In this document: positions 52,310 through 61,135 of the stretch, piece by piece | Position numbering within the stretch: the first letter of the stretch is position 1 | Layout: every line of letters begins with the position of its first letter | Assembly (NCBI RefSeq): GCF_000250675.2 | Contig: NC_018681.1 | Location: 2,046,001-2,110,000, forward strand | Direction of reading: 5' to 3' | Length of the DNA: 64,000 bases | From: Nocardia brasiliensis ATCC 700358 | GTDB taxonomy: Bacteria; Actinomycetota; Actinomycetes; Mycobacteriales; Mycobacteriaceae | Translations under genes and position numbers: made by a program | Notes under the pieces: model-generated | The model's input: the letters and a program-made list of their open reading frames with translations, nothing else | What the model was told of the DNA's origin: nothing | Databases searched by the model: none

Positions 52310-53455
52310 GTGGCAATGAACGAGCGGAGCAAACGGGGTGCGGCGATGACCGACCACCTCCAACTGCTGCGGGACTGGTGGCGCGACGGCGTCGACTATC
52401 GCTGGGTGGTGAACGCCCTGGAGTCCCGCTCCGCGCTCGGCGTGGTGAAGATCGCGATCGGATTGTGCGGCCTGGCAACGCCGTTCATCAGCGTGCTCAC
52501 CGTGACCTCGCCTGCGGGCCCGGACACGCTGCTCGGCCGGACGGTGCTCTGGTGCATCGCGGCGCTGTCGGTCGTGTGGGTCGCGCGCTGGTGGTTCCTG
52601 CCCTGGCCGAACGTGCTGGAATCGCTGGTCCTCATCGCGGCGGGCGACGTGTGCGTCACGGTGGTCTGTCTGCTGAGCCCCGGTTACGTGGTGCGCTCGG
52701 TCGGCATGCTGCTCCTGTTGATCGTCGGCATCTACGTCAGCGCTTTCCACAGTCCGCGGCTGCTCGCCGTGCACACCGCGTGGTCGCTCGCCTCGGCCGT
52801 GGTGCTCGCCGTGCCGCTGTTCGGGGAGGGCGACCCGGCCTCGGCGGCCATCATGATCCTCGGCATGGTCGCGGCGACGGTGGTGGCGCCGGGCCTGCAG
52901 TTCTGTTACTGGGTGCTGCGCACCGACATGCTGTCCGATCCGCTGACGACGCTGCTCAGCAGGCGCGGTTTCGAATACCACTCCTCGCTGGTGGTCGCCC
53001 GCCCCGGCCCGGTTCCGGTCTGTGTCCTGATGGCCGACCTGGATCGGTTCAAGGTCGTCAACGACACCTTCGGGCACCACGCCGGGGACAAGGTGCTGGT
53101 GACGACCGCGGAACGATTGCTGTACAACGCACCGGCGGACAGCATCGTGTCCCGGCTCGGCGGCGAGGAATTCGCGATCGTCGCGCGGCTGTCGCTGCCC
53201 GACGCGATGGACGCCGCGGAGCGGCTGCGCGCCGCCCTCGCCGCGCCGATGGGATCGATCTCGGTGACCGCCAGCATCGGCCTGTCGATCGGCGAGGCGG
53301 ACGTGGTCGGCTTCCACCGCACCCGCCGGCTGGTGCAGGATCTGATCCGCTGCGCGGACAGCGCGATGTATCAGGCGAAACAGCGGGGCGGCAACACCGT
53401 CGTGGTCGAGAACATCGCCGCGCTCTACGGCGTCGACACTCGCGACTCGGCGTGA
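52310..53455 (+). CDS. Membrane-anchored GGDEF diguanylate cyclase
   Basis: 381 residues. About six transmembrane helices (40-205) are followed by a GGDEF domain with GGEEF at residues 284-288, so it can be an active diguanylate cyclase making c-di-GMP; DLDRFKVVND and the final AMYQAKQ are present. No EAL domain is attached. GTG start at 52310, ATG 52316 alternative. Confidence 0.88.
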   Translation: MAMNERSKRGAAMTDHLQLLRDWWRDGVDYRWVVNALESRSALGVVKIAIGLCGLATPFISVLTVTSPAGPDTLLGRTVLWCIAALSVVWVARWWFLPWPNVLESLVLIAAGDVCVTVVCLLSPGYVVRSVGMLLLLIVGIYVSAFHSPRLLAVHTAWSLASAVVLAVPLFGEGDPASAAIMILGMVAATVVAPGLQFCYWVLRTDMLSDPLTTLLSRRGFEYHSSLVVARPGPVPVCVLMADLDRFKVVNDTFGHHAGDKVLVTTAERLLYNAPADSIVSRLGGEEFAIVARLSLPDAMDAAERLRAALAAPMGSISVTASIGLSIGEADVVGFHRTRRLVQDLIRCADSAMYQAKQRGGNTVVVENIAALYGVDTRDSA

Positions 53456-53519
53456 CGGACGCCGGGGGAGAATAGGACTGGGAAGATTCCCGGCGCCGGG
53501 AACCCGCAGGAGGGCAACC

Positions 53520-54002
53520 ATGTCGAGCAACTATCAGCCACCCGCGGGCTGGTCACCGCCGGGCACGCAGTTCCAGACCCGCAGCGGCTTCGGGCGGACG
53601 CTGATCGGGTCGGTCGTCGGGCTGGTGGTGACGCCGATCGGGATCGGGCTCGCCGCGCACGGTGCGCTGGACACCCGGCAGTGGGTGCTGCTCGGCACCG
53701 CCGCCGACCGGTGGGGTTCGAACTTCCAGATCATCGGGGGCGCGGTGCTGCTGTTCCTGGTCGCCGCGCTGGCCGCGTTCTCGCCGGTCGGCACGGTCAT
53801 CGCCGGCCTGGTGTGGGGTTTGATCCCCGGCCTGTTGCAGATCCTGTTCCCGGAGGACACCTACCGGCAGATCGAGAACCTCCCGGAGCTGTCCGACGAT
53901 TTCCATCTCGCCCTGCACAATTGGGTGCTGAACGGCTTCGCGCTGATCACCGGCCTGTTCCTGATCGGCGCCGGGATCGCGGCCACTCTGCGGCGCAAGT
54001 AG
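53520..54002 (+). CDS. Small membrane protein, unknown
   Basis: 160 residues: a proline-rich hydrophilic start (MSSNYQPPAGW) then four hydrophobic helices (about 28-47, 70-88, 93-110, 137-155). No family recognised. ATG preceded by GCAGGAGGG. Confidence 0.72.
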   Translation: MSSNYQPPAGWSPPGTQFQTRSGFGRTLIGSVVGLVVTPIGIGLAAHGALDTRQWVLLGTAADRWGSNFQIIGGAVLLFLVAALAAFSPVGTVIAGLVWGLIPGLLQILFPEDTYRQIENLPELSDDFHLALHNWVLNGFALITGLFLIGAGIAATLRRK

Positions 54003-54004
54003 AT

Positions 54005-54042
54005 CCGGGCCGCGCGCCCACGGTGTGGTGCGCGCGGCCCGG
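54005..54042. terminator. Bidirectional hairpin terminator
   Basis: Perfect 13-bp GC stem (54005-54017 with 54030-54042), placed between the convergent membrane-protein gene and rtcB. No T run, so strength is uncertain. Confidence 0.6.
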
Positions 54043-54052
54043 TGTCAACGGC

Positions 54053-55276
54053 TCAGCCCTTGACGCACAGCACCTGGCGTAGCGTCGCGACGACGTCGAC
54101 CAGATCGCGCTGTGCGGCAATCACCTCGTCGATGTCCTTGTAGGCGGCCGGGATCTCGTCCACCACACCGGCATCCTTGCGGGACTCGACGCCCTCGGTC
54201 TGCGCGACCAGGTCGGCGACGGTGAACTGCTTCTTCGCCGCGTTCCGGCTCATCCGCCGGCCCGCGCCGTGCGAGGCCGACTGGAACGAGGCCGGATTTC
54301 CCTTGCCGCGCACCACATATGAGCGGGTACCCATCGAGCCCGGGATCAGCGCGAGATCACCCGCGCCGGCCCGCACCGCGCCCTTACGGGTCACCAGCAT
54401 CGGAACGCCGTCGATGAGTTCCTCCGCCACATAGTTGTGGTGGCAGGAGATCGGCTGCTCGAAACGTACTTCGCGCTCGGCGAATTCGTCCCGCACTGCC
54501 CGGCAGACCAGGGCGAGCATCACCGCACGATTACGCGCGGCGTACTCCTGCGCCCAGGTCAGGTCGCGCCGGTAGGCCGTCATTTCCGGTGTGCCGGAAA
54601 GGAACACCGCCAGATCGCGATCGGGCAGGTCGACGTTGTGCGGCAGCGTGCGCGCCACGGCCATGTGCCGCTCGGCGAGTTCCTTGCCGATATTGCGGCT
54701 GCCCGAATGCAGCAGGATCCACACCGCGTCGTCCTGGTCGAGGCAGACCTCGATGAAATGGTTGCCGCCGCCCAGCGTGCCCATCTGCTTGTGCGCCTTG
54801 GCCTCTCGTGCCCGCACGCCGTCGTCCAGCGAGGCGAACGAACCCCAGAAGCGATCCCAGCCCGTACGCAGGGTCGCGGTGCTCGCGCCCAGCGCGGAAA
54901 CTTCGGCACCGAGCTTGGCCACGTTGACCGCGTCGTCGTGCGCGGAGAAGCCCACCGGCACCGCCGCCTCGATCCGGGACCGCAGCGACCGCAGATCGTC
55001 GGGCAGGTCGGCGGCGGTGAGGTCGGTCTTGACGCTCTCCATGCCGCAACCGATGTCCACGCCGACCGCGGCGGGGGACACCGCGTCTTTCATCGCGATC
55101 ACCGAACCGACCGTCGCGCCTTTGCCGAGGTGCACGTCCGGCATCACGCGGACGCCGTGGACCCAGCGCAGCGCGGCGATATTCCGCAGCTGTTGCAGCG
55201 CCGCCTGTTCGACGGCGTGCTCCTCGGCCCACATCAGCGTCTGCGCTCGGGTACCGCGCAGCTCGACGGGAAACAT
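54053..55276 (-). CDS. rtcB: RtcB-family RNA ligase
   Basis: 407 residues. RtcB joins 2',3'-cyclic phosphate and 5'-OH RNA ends using GTP and Mn2+. Motifs VGVDIGCGM, GGGNHFIEV, CHHNYV and SHGAGRRMSR (guanylated histidine) are all present. The ATG at 55276 follows GAGAGG at good distance; a TTG at 55309 is less likely. Confidence 0.93.
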   Translation of the reverse strand: MFPVELRGTRAQTLMWAEEHAVEQAALQQLRNIAALRWVHGVRVMPDVHLGKGATVGSVIAMKDAVSPAAVGVDIGCGMESVKTDLTAADLPDDLRSLRSRIEAAVPVGFSAHDDAVNVAKLGAEVSALGASTATLRTGWDRFWGSFASLDDGVRAREAKAHKQMGTLGGGNHFIEVCLDQDDAVWILLHSGSRNIGKELAERHMAVARTLPHNVDLPDRDLAVFLSGTPEMTAYRRDLTWAQEYAARNRAVMLALVCRAVRDEFAEREVRFEQPISCHHNYVAEELIDGVPMLVTRKGAVRAGAGDLALIPGSMGTRSYVVRGKGNPASFQSASHGAGRRMSRNAAKKQFTVADLVAQTEGVESRKDAGVVDEIPAAYKDIDEVIAAQRDLVDVVATLRQVLCVKG

Positions 55277-55353
55277 CGGTTCGATCCTCTCGTTGTCGTT
55301 ACCGCTCAACGGTAGGGATCAGGTGTGCGCAGTGCACTCGATTAAATGCCGGT

Positions 55354-56424
55354 TCACCGCGCCGGCGTGCTCGGGTATGCCGCCTCGGCGTTGCTGTGGG
55401 CGATGCCCGCGGCGAGGCGTTCGGCGTCGGTGGTGGTGATCACGTCGTCGGCGATCCACTCGTCCAGGAGCCGCCCGAGGCCGCGCCGCCACCAGAGCGC
55501 GCCGAGATAGTGCAGCTCCGGCAGCCCGTAGCCGTCCGAGGAATAGCACAGCGACCGGAATGGCGCCAGCTCCAGCACTTCGGCCAGCACCGCTTGGGCG
55601 CGGTGCCCTACATACGGCACGGTGAGCCCGACATCCATCCGGACGTGCGCGAACGCGTGCGCCAGATATGCGGCGTTGCGATGGAACGGCCAGCAGTGCA
55701 ACAGCATCACCGTCAGGCCGGTGTCCGCGGTGTTGCGCAGAAAGTCGGTGAGCAGCAACGGATCCGCCCGGTGCAGCCGCAGGTCGGTATCGCCGAAGCC
55801 GGTGTGGAACTGCAGCGGCAGACCGTATTCGGCGCCGATCCGCGCGCCGAGACAGACCAGCCAGCCGAGCAGGTCGGGGTCGGCGAGCCTGCGTTCGGGC
55901 AGCACCGCGCGCGGCGGCCGATCCCGCAGCGGGAAGTCCAGGCCGCACCGATAGGCCACGATGGTCTTGAGCCCCACCGCGTCGCGCGCCCGCGCCCGTA
56001 GCCGTGCCTCGATCTGCTCGAAGACCTTCCGCCCCGCACCGACCTCGGCGATGACCTGCTCCGCGACCTGTTCGATGCGCACGATCTCGCGCACCTCGCC
56101 GTCGGTGAGCGCGCCGAAATCCGCTGTGCCGCCGCCATATCCGGTGTCGAGGAACCAGCTGGTCGTCCCGGTCGCGCGGAGCAGGCGGACCGCGGTCTCG
56201 CGCCAGCCCAGCTCGGCCCGATGGGACAGGTAGGCATCCGCGCCCACATGCGGCGGCAGGTCGAGGGCCGGTGCGCACCACCGGCGCACGGCGAGCCCGA
56301 TCGTGGAGTCGAAGGTGCCGCTCGGCCCCTCGCTGAGCAACTGCTCGAAACCGGGACGATCGAGATCGGCGGGTACCACGCCGTGGCAGTGATGATCGGT
56401 CAGGGTGAGTTCGTCGGTCAGCAC
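55354..56424 (-). CDS. Amidohydrolase (FluG N-domain-like)
   Basis: 356 residues. The start LTDHHCHGVV has the metal-binding HxH of the amidohydrolase superfamily; later QFHTGFGDTD and SSDGYG are the further metal/catalytic positions. It directly follows the glutamine-synthetase-like gene (a one-base gap), the arrangement fused in fungal FluG. Confidence 0.85.
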   Translation of the reverse strand: MLTDELTLTDHHCHGVVPADLDRPGFEQLLSEGPSGTFDSTIGLAVRRWCAPALDLPPHVGADAYLSHRAELGWRETAVRLLRATGTTSWFLDTGYGGGTADFGALTDGEVREIVRIEQVAEQVIAEVGAGRKVFEQIEARLRARARDAVGLKTIVAYRCGLDFPLRDRPPRAVLPERRLADPDLLGWLVCLGARIGAEYGLPLQFHTGFGDTDLRLHRADPLLLTDFLRNTADTGLTVMLLHCWPFHRNAAYLAHAFAHVRMDVGLTVPYVGHRAQAVLAEVLELAPFRSLCYSSDGYGLPELHYLGALWWRRGLGRLLDEWIADDVITTTDAERLAAGIAHSNAEAAYPSTPAR

Positions 56425-56425
56425 G

Positions 56426-57793
56426 TCAGAACCGCCAACGGGTCAGTGCGACAAGCTCTTCCGGGCTGGTGTCCCGGTAACGCGTCGCTTCGGCGTGGCG
56501 TACGGTGAGCAGGGCGTCGTGTAGTTCGGGGCCCATCGCCTCGGCGAGCACCGCGGAATCGGCCAGACGTTCGGCGGCTTCGCCGGAGGTGGTCGGCAAC
56601 CGCCGTACGCCGGCGATCATCAAGCGCTCGGCGTCGAAATCCACCGGGTCGCCGGTGATCTCGGCGGGCAGCCGCAGTCCCTCGGCGATCCCCGCCAAGC
56701 CGGCCGCGATGATCGAGCCCACGATCAGATACGGATTCCCGGTCGCGTCGAAGCATTTGACCTCGGCGTTGGCCGCCCATTCCGCCGTGCCGCGCACGCC
56801 GGTGACGAAACGCAGTGCCGCTTCGCGGGTTTCCCGGCCCCAGCACTGCCAGGCCCCCGCCCAGCGTGACGGCACCAGGCGCAGGAAACTGGCCGGATTG
56901 CCCGCGCCGACGGCGACCAATGCGGGCAGTTCCCGGAGTATTCCGGCGAGGAACGCCTCGCCGGTCGCGCGCATGCCGTAGGGGCCCTCGCCGGTGGCGA
57001 ACAGCGGCCCGTCGTCGTCCTGTGCCGAAAAGTGCAGGTGTGCACCGGAACCGGCACCTGCGGGATCGATGCAGGGGGCGAGTTGGGCGCGCCAGCCGTA
57101 CTGTGTGCTCACCTGCCGGATGGTGTGCCGCACCAGGATCGCGTCGTCGGCGGCGCCGACCGGGTCGGAGGGCTGCACCGAAAGTTCCAGCTGGCCGGGT
57201 GCGTACTCGGGATGGAACTGGTCGACGAGGATGTCCTGCCGCTCCAGCACCGCGACGAGTTCGCGCGCGTAGTCCGCGACCTGTCCGAGCCGCACCAAGC
57301 CGTAGGCGGGCCCGTGGATCGCGGGGGTGAACTCGGCGGTGTCCTGGCCGATGGACCACTCCGTCTCGAACGCCATCGACAGCCGCAGCCCCGCCGCGCG
57401 GGCCGCCGCGGCCTGCCGCGTGGCGAACCCGCGCTGGCAGGCCACGAACGGGGTGCCGTCCTGGGTGTATTTGTCGGCGGGCGCCCAGGCCCAGCCGGGC
57501 TGGCAGGCGAGTTCGGTGAGCATGGACAGGTCCGGGACCAGCCGCAGGTCGCCGTCCGGCCCGCCCAGATACTTGCCGACCGTCATCAGGTCGTCGAACG
57601 CGAAGGTTTCGAAGCAGGGCGAGACCCCGACGCCGAACCGGGCGGCCTGCGCGAGCCGGCGCATCGGCACGGTCTTCACCCTGGTGATCCCGGCGTTGTC
57701 GACGAAGGTGAGGGCGACGATATCGGCGTCCAACCTGCCGATCAGCGCCTCGTGGTCGTCCTCGGACGGTATGCGCTCCGGCATGGTCGGCAT
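56426..57793 (-). CDS. Glutamine-synthetase-like enzyme (FluG C-domain-like)
   Basis: 455 residues. The GS beta-grasp and catalytic domains are evident: EFTPAIHGPAYG, FHPEYAPGQLELS, HLHFSAQD and NPASFLRLVP. It is shorter than type I GlnA and lacks the tyrosine-adenylylation loop, so it is a GS-like gamma-glutamylating enzyme (for example for amines or polyamines) rather than the main GlnA. Start uncertain: ATG 57793 or 57784. Confidence 0.85.
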   Translation of the reverse strand: MPTMPERIPSEDDHEALIGRLDADIVALTFVDNAGITRVKTVPMRRLAQAARFGVGVSPCFETFAFDDLMTVGKYLGGPDGDLRLVPDLSMLTELACQPGWAWAPADKYTQDGTPFVACQRGFATRQAAAARAAGLRLSMAFETEWSIGQDTAEFTPAIHGPAYGLVRLGQVADYARELVAVLERQDILVDQFHPEYAPGQLELSVQPSDPVGAADDAILVRHTIRQVSTQYGWRAQLAPCIDPAGAGSGAHLHFSAQDDDGPLFATGEGPYGMRATGEAFLAGILRELPALVAVGAGNPASFLRLVPSRWAGAWQCWGRETREAALRFVTGVRGTAEWAANAEVKCFDATGNPYLIVGSIIAAGLAGIAEGLRLPAEITGDPVDFDAERLMIAGVRRLPTTSGEAAERLADSAVLAEAMGPELHDALLTVRHAEATRYRDTSPEELVALTRWRF

Positions 57794-57930
57794 GAACGTC
57801 AACGATAGCCCGCGGGTCCGGCCCAGGGAACAACTCGCCGGGTCGAACCCGGTGTCGCCCAGGGGATTCGCGGGTGGCGGCGGGCAGTTCCGGCGGGAGC
57901 AACCCACTGTTCGGCAGGTGTGTCGTTCGG

Positions 57931-58806
57931 CTATTCGGCGACGAGCGCCCCGGTGATCTGCTCGGCGGTGGGGATGGAGGTGCTGGCGCCGAGCTTGGTC
58001 GTGGCCAGGGCGCCCGCGGTGACCGCCCACTTCAGCGCCCATTCGGGGCCGCGATCCCAGGCTGCGGCGAGCGCGCCGGTGAAGGTGTCGCCCGCGCCGG
58101 TGGTGTCGACCACCTCGACGTGCGGGCTGGGCTCGGTGATCTCGCTGTTCGGCCCGCGATAGACCGCACCGTCGCCGCCGCGGGTGATCACCACGTGTGC
58201 CACCGGGTCCAGCGCGGCGCCGAGTTGCTCGGCTTCGCCCGAATTGACCACTGCCACATCAATATTCGACCAGAGGCCGGCGGGAAGTGGTTGCGCCGGC
58301 GAGGGGTTGAGCAGCACCGTCGTGCCGTTCGCCCTGGCGTGCCGGGCCGCCGCGGCGACCGTTTCGATCGGGATCTCCAACTGGCACAGCAGGATATCGG
58401 CGTCGGCGATGACCGCGAGGTCCTCCTCGGTCAGCTCGGTCAGCCCGGCGTTCGCCCCGCCGACCACGATGATGCTGTTCTCGCCGCCGTCGTCCACCAC
58501 GATCGCGGCGACCCCGCTCGGCCCGGTCACGGTGCGCAGCCGATCCACGTTCACGGCCGCGTCCGTCAGCGCCCGCCGCAGCTCGTCCGCGAACACGTCG
58601 TCACCGACCGCCCCGACGAACCGCACCGACCCGCCCGCCCGCTGCGCCGCGATGGCCTGATTCGAGCCTTTCCCGCCCGGCACCATCGCGAACCCCGTCC
58701 CGAGCACCGTCTCCCCGGGCACCGGCCGCCGCCGGGTCGTGGTCACCAGGTCCATGTTGATACTGCCGAGCACCGCGATCGAGGCAACGTCCGTTTTTTC
58801 GGCCAT
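57931..58806 (-). CDS. rbsK: Ribokinase
   Basis: 291 residues of the PfkB sugar-kinase family. VLGSINMDLV, PGGKGSNQA (residues about 44-52) and the catalytic DTTGAGDTFTGAL define ribokinase. It phosphorylates ribose. It is divergent from proA, as in the Rv2436/Rv2427c area, and marks the return of the conserved core order. ATG at 58806. Confidence 0.93.
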   Translation of the reverse strand: MAEKTDVASIAVLGSINMDLVTTTRRRPVPGETVLGTGFAMVPGGKGSNQAIAAQRAGGSVRFVGAVGDDVFADELRRALTDAAVNVDRLRTVTGPSGVAAIVVDDGGENSIIVVGGANAGLTELTEEDLAVIADADILLCQLEIPIETVAAAARHARANGTTVLLNPSPAQPLPAGLWSNIDVAVVNSGEAEQLGAALDPVAHVVITRGGDGAVYRGPNSEITEPSPHVEVVDTTGAGDTFTGALAAAWDRGPEWALKWAVTAGALATTKLGASTSIPTAEQITGALVAE

Positions 58807-58917
58807 GCCGTCGAGGTTAGGCCCTGTCGCCGAGTCCGATCCGGCGCCGCCACAGACTTCGAGACAGGCCTGGTGGCGGTCGCGCGCAGCGGTGGGAATC
58901 GCCCTGGACCGGGTCAG

Positions 58918-58923
58918 TAGGCT
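58918..58923 (+). promoter_or_regulatory. -10 element of proA, probably leaderless
   Basis: TAGGCT ends six bases before the proA ATG at 58930, without a ribosome site. Confidence 0.45.
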
Positions 58924-58929
58924 GTAGCC

Positions 58930-60195
58930 ATGACGGTAGAAACGGCGTCCGAGGTGGATGTCCGCGAGGTGGTGCACGAGGCCGCGCGCAAGGCTCGGGT
59001 CGCGTCGCGGGTGCTGGCTCAGCTGACCACGGCGCAGAAGAACGAGGCGCTGCACGCGGCCGCCGACGCACTGCTCGCGGCGGCTGACACCGTCCTCGAT
59101 GCCAACGCCGAGGACCTGATGGCGGCGAAATCCGCGGGCACCGAGGATTCGCTGCTGGACCGGTTGCGGTTGACGAAGTCCCGGATCGACGGCATCGCCT
59201 CCGGCCTGCGCCAGGTGGCGGGGCTGCCCGATCCGATCGGGACCGTGGTGCGCGGCTCGGTGCTGCCCAACGGTCTGGAAACCCGGCAGGTCCGGGTGCC
59301 GCTCGGGGTGGTCGGCATGGTCTACGAGGCGCGGCCGAACGTGACAGTGGACGCCTTCGGGCTCACCCTCAAGTCCGGCAACGCGGCGCTGCTGCGCGGC
59401 TCGTCTTCGGCCGCCCACTCCAATGCCGCGCTGGTCACCGTGCTGCGGGACGCGCTTGTCGCACAGGGCCTTCCGGCCGACGCCGTGCAGCTGCTGCCCA
59501 GCGCGGACCGGTCCAGCGTCACCCACCTGATCCAGGCCCGCGGCCTGGTCGACGTGGTCATCCCGCGCGGTGGCGCGGGCCTGATCAACGCGGTGGTCCG
59601 GGACGCGCAGGTGCCGACCATCGAGACCGGCACCGGCAACTGCCACGTCTACGTGCACGCCGGCGCCGACCTGGACATGGCCGAGCAGATCCTGCTCAAC
59701 GCCAAGACCCGCCGGCCGAGCGTCTGCAATGCCGCCGAGACCGTCCTCATCGACGACGCCATCGCCACCACGGCGGTGCCGAAGCTGATCGAGGCGCTGG
59801 AGCGGCACGGCGTCACCGTGCACGGCGACCTGCCCGGATTGGTGCCGGCGAACGACAAGGACTGGGGCGAGGAGTACCTCACCCTCGATATCGCGCTCAA
59901 GGTGGTGGACGGCCTGGACGCGGCCATCGACCACATCAATACCTGGGGCACCGGGCACACCGAAGCCATCGTCACCGGCGAGATCGCCGCGGCCCGCGAA
60001 TTCACCAGCCGGGTCGACGCCGCGGCCGTGATGGTGAACGCGTCCACCGCGTTCACCGACGGCGAGCAGTTCGGCTTCGGCGCCGAAATCGGCATCTCGA
60101 CCCAGAAGCTGCACGCCCGCGGCCCGATGGCCCTACCGGAGCTGACCTCCACCAAGTGGATCGTGTGGGGCGAGGGCCAGATTCGGCCCGTATAA
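58930..60195 (+). CDS. proA: Glutamate-5-semialdehyde dehydrogenase
   Basis: 421 residues, second step of proline synthesis: NADPH reduction of gamma-glutamyl phosphate. Aldehyde-dehydrogenase fold with catalytic C266 in RRPSVCNAAE. Rv2427c homologue. Its usual partner proB is at 18250, so the two steps are encoded 40 kb apart. Confidence 0.97.
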   Translation: MTVETASEVDVREVVHEAARKARVASRVLAQLTTAQKNEALHAAADALLAAADTVLDANAEDLMAAKSAGTEDSLLDRLRLTKSRIDGIASGLRQVAGLPDPIGTVVRGSVLPNGLETRQVRVPLGVVGMVYEARPNVTVDAFGLTLKSGNAALLRGSSSAAHSNAALVTVLRDALVAQGLPADAVQLLPSADRSSVTHLIQARGLVDVVIPRGGAGLINAVVRDAQVPTIETGTGNCHVYVHAGADLDMAEQILLNAKTRRPSVCNAAETVLIDDAIATTAVPKLIEALERHGVTVHGDLPGLVPANDKDWGEEYLTLDIALKVVDGLDAAIDHINTWGTGHTEAIVTGEIAAAREFTSRVDAAAVMVNASTAFTDGEQFGFGAEIGISTQKLHARGPMALPELTSTKWIVWGEGQIRPV

Positions 60196-60202
60196 GTAGA
60201 GG

Positions 60203-60228
60203 GGCGAGCGGTCCGCATTCCGCTCGCC
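60203..60228 (+). terminator. Hairpin between proA and moxR
   Basis: 9-bp stem (60203-60211 with 60220-60228) without a T run, 8 bp after the proA stop; weak terminator or leader structure. Confidence 0.45.
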
Positions 60229-60247
60229 TCCGAAGGAAGGACTGCAC

Positions 60248-61132
60248 GTGGCCCCCATTCCCGAGACGCCCCAGGAGCCGATCTTCACCTCGGTCGAGGA
60301 TGTGATCGATCGGCTCGCCGAAACGGGCTATCTCGCCGACAAGGCCACGGCCACCTCGGTATTCCTCGCCGACCGGCTGGGCAAGCCGCTGCTCATCGAG
60401 GGTCCGGCGGGCGTCGGCAAGACCGAGCTGGCGCGCGCGGTGGCGCAGACGTCCGACGCGGAGCTGGTTCGCCTCCAGTGCTACGAGGGGGTCGACGAGG
60501 CCCGTGCGCTGTACGAGTGGAATCACGCCAAGCAGATCCTGCGTATCCAGGCGTCCAGCGAAAACGATTGGGAAGAAACGAAAGCCGACGTCTTCACCGA
60601 GGAGTTCCTGCTGTCGCGGCCGCTGCTCACCGCGATCCGCCGCAGCGAACCCACGGTGCTGCTGATCGATGAGACCGACAAGGCCGATGTCGAGATCGAG
60701 GGCCTGCTGCTCGAGGTGCTCAGCGATTTCGCGGTGACCGTGCCGGAACTGGGCACCATCACCGCGAGCCGCAAGCCGTTCGTGGTGCTCACCTCCAACG
60801 CCACCCGCGAACTGTCCGAGGCGCTGAAGCGACGCTGCCTGTACCTGCACCTGGACTTCCCGGACGAGGAACTGGAGCGCCGCATCCTGGCCAGCCGGGT
60901 GCCTGAGCTGTCCGCCGCCGTCGCCGCCCAGCTGGTGCGGATCGTGCACGTGCTGCGCGGTATGCAGCTGAAGAAGCTGCCCTCGGTGGCCGAATCGATC
61001 GACTGGGGCCGCACACTGCTCGCGCTCGGCCTGCACGATCTGGACGACACCACGGTGCGCGCCACGCTCGGTGTGGTGCTCAAACACCAGAGCGATCACC
61101 AGCGTGCGCTGGCCGAACTGAAGCTGGCCTGA
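60248..61132 (+). CDS. MoxR-family AAA ATPase (Rv2426c-like)
   Basis: 294 residues. Walker A EGPAGVGKTELA (about 51-62), Walker B LLIDETDKAD, and sensor/arginine region. MoxR ATPases act as chaperones that assemble protein complexes with a VWA partner. GTG start after GAAGGAAGG. The VWA gene begins three bases after its stop. Confidence 0.92.
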   Translation: MAPIPETPQEPIFTSVEDVIDRLAETGYLADKATATSVFLADRLGKPLLIEGPAGVGKTELARAVAQTSDAELVRLQCYEGVDEARALYEWNHAKQILRIQASSENDWEETKADVFTEEFLLSRPLLTAIRRSEPTVLLIDETDKADVEIEGLLLEVLSDFAVTVPELGTITASRKPFVVLTSNATRELSEALKRRCLYLHLDFPDEELERRILASRVPELSAAVAAQLVRIVHVLRGMQLKKLPSVAESIDWGRTLLALGLHDLDDTTVRATLGVVLKHQSDHQRALAELKLA

Positions 61133-61135
61133 CCG

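Noticed and set aside
57931..60114. A 727-residue open frame on the minus strand across proA and rbsK
   Set aside because: Only its 3' part (57931-58806) is ribokinase; the rest is the complement of the real proA, as expected in GC-rich DNA.
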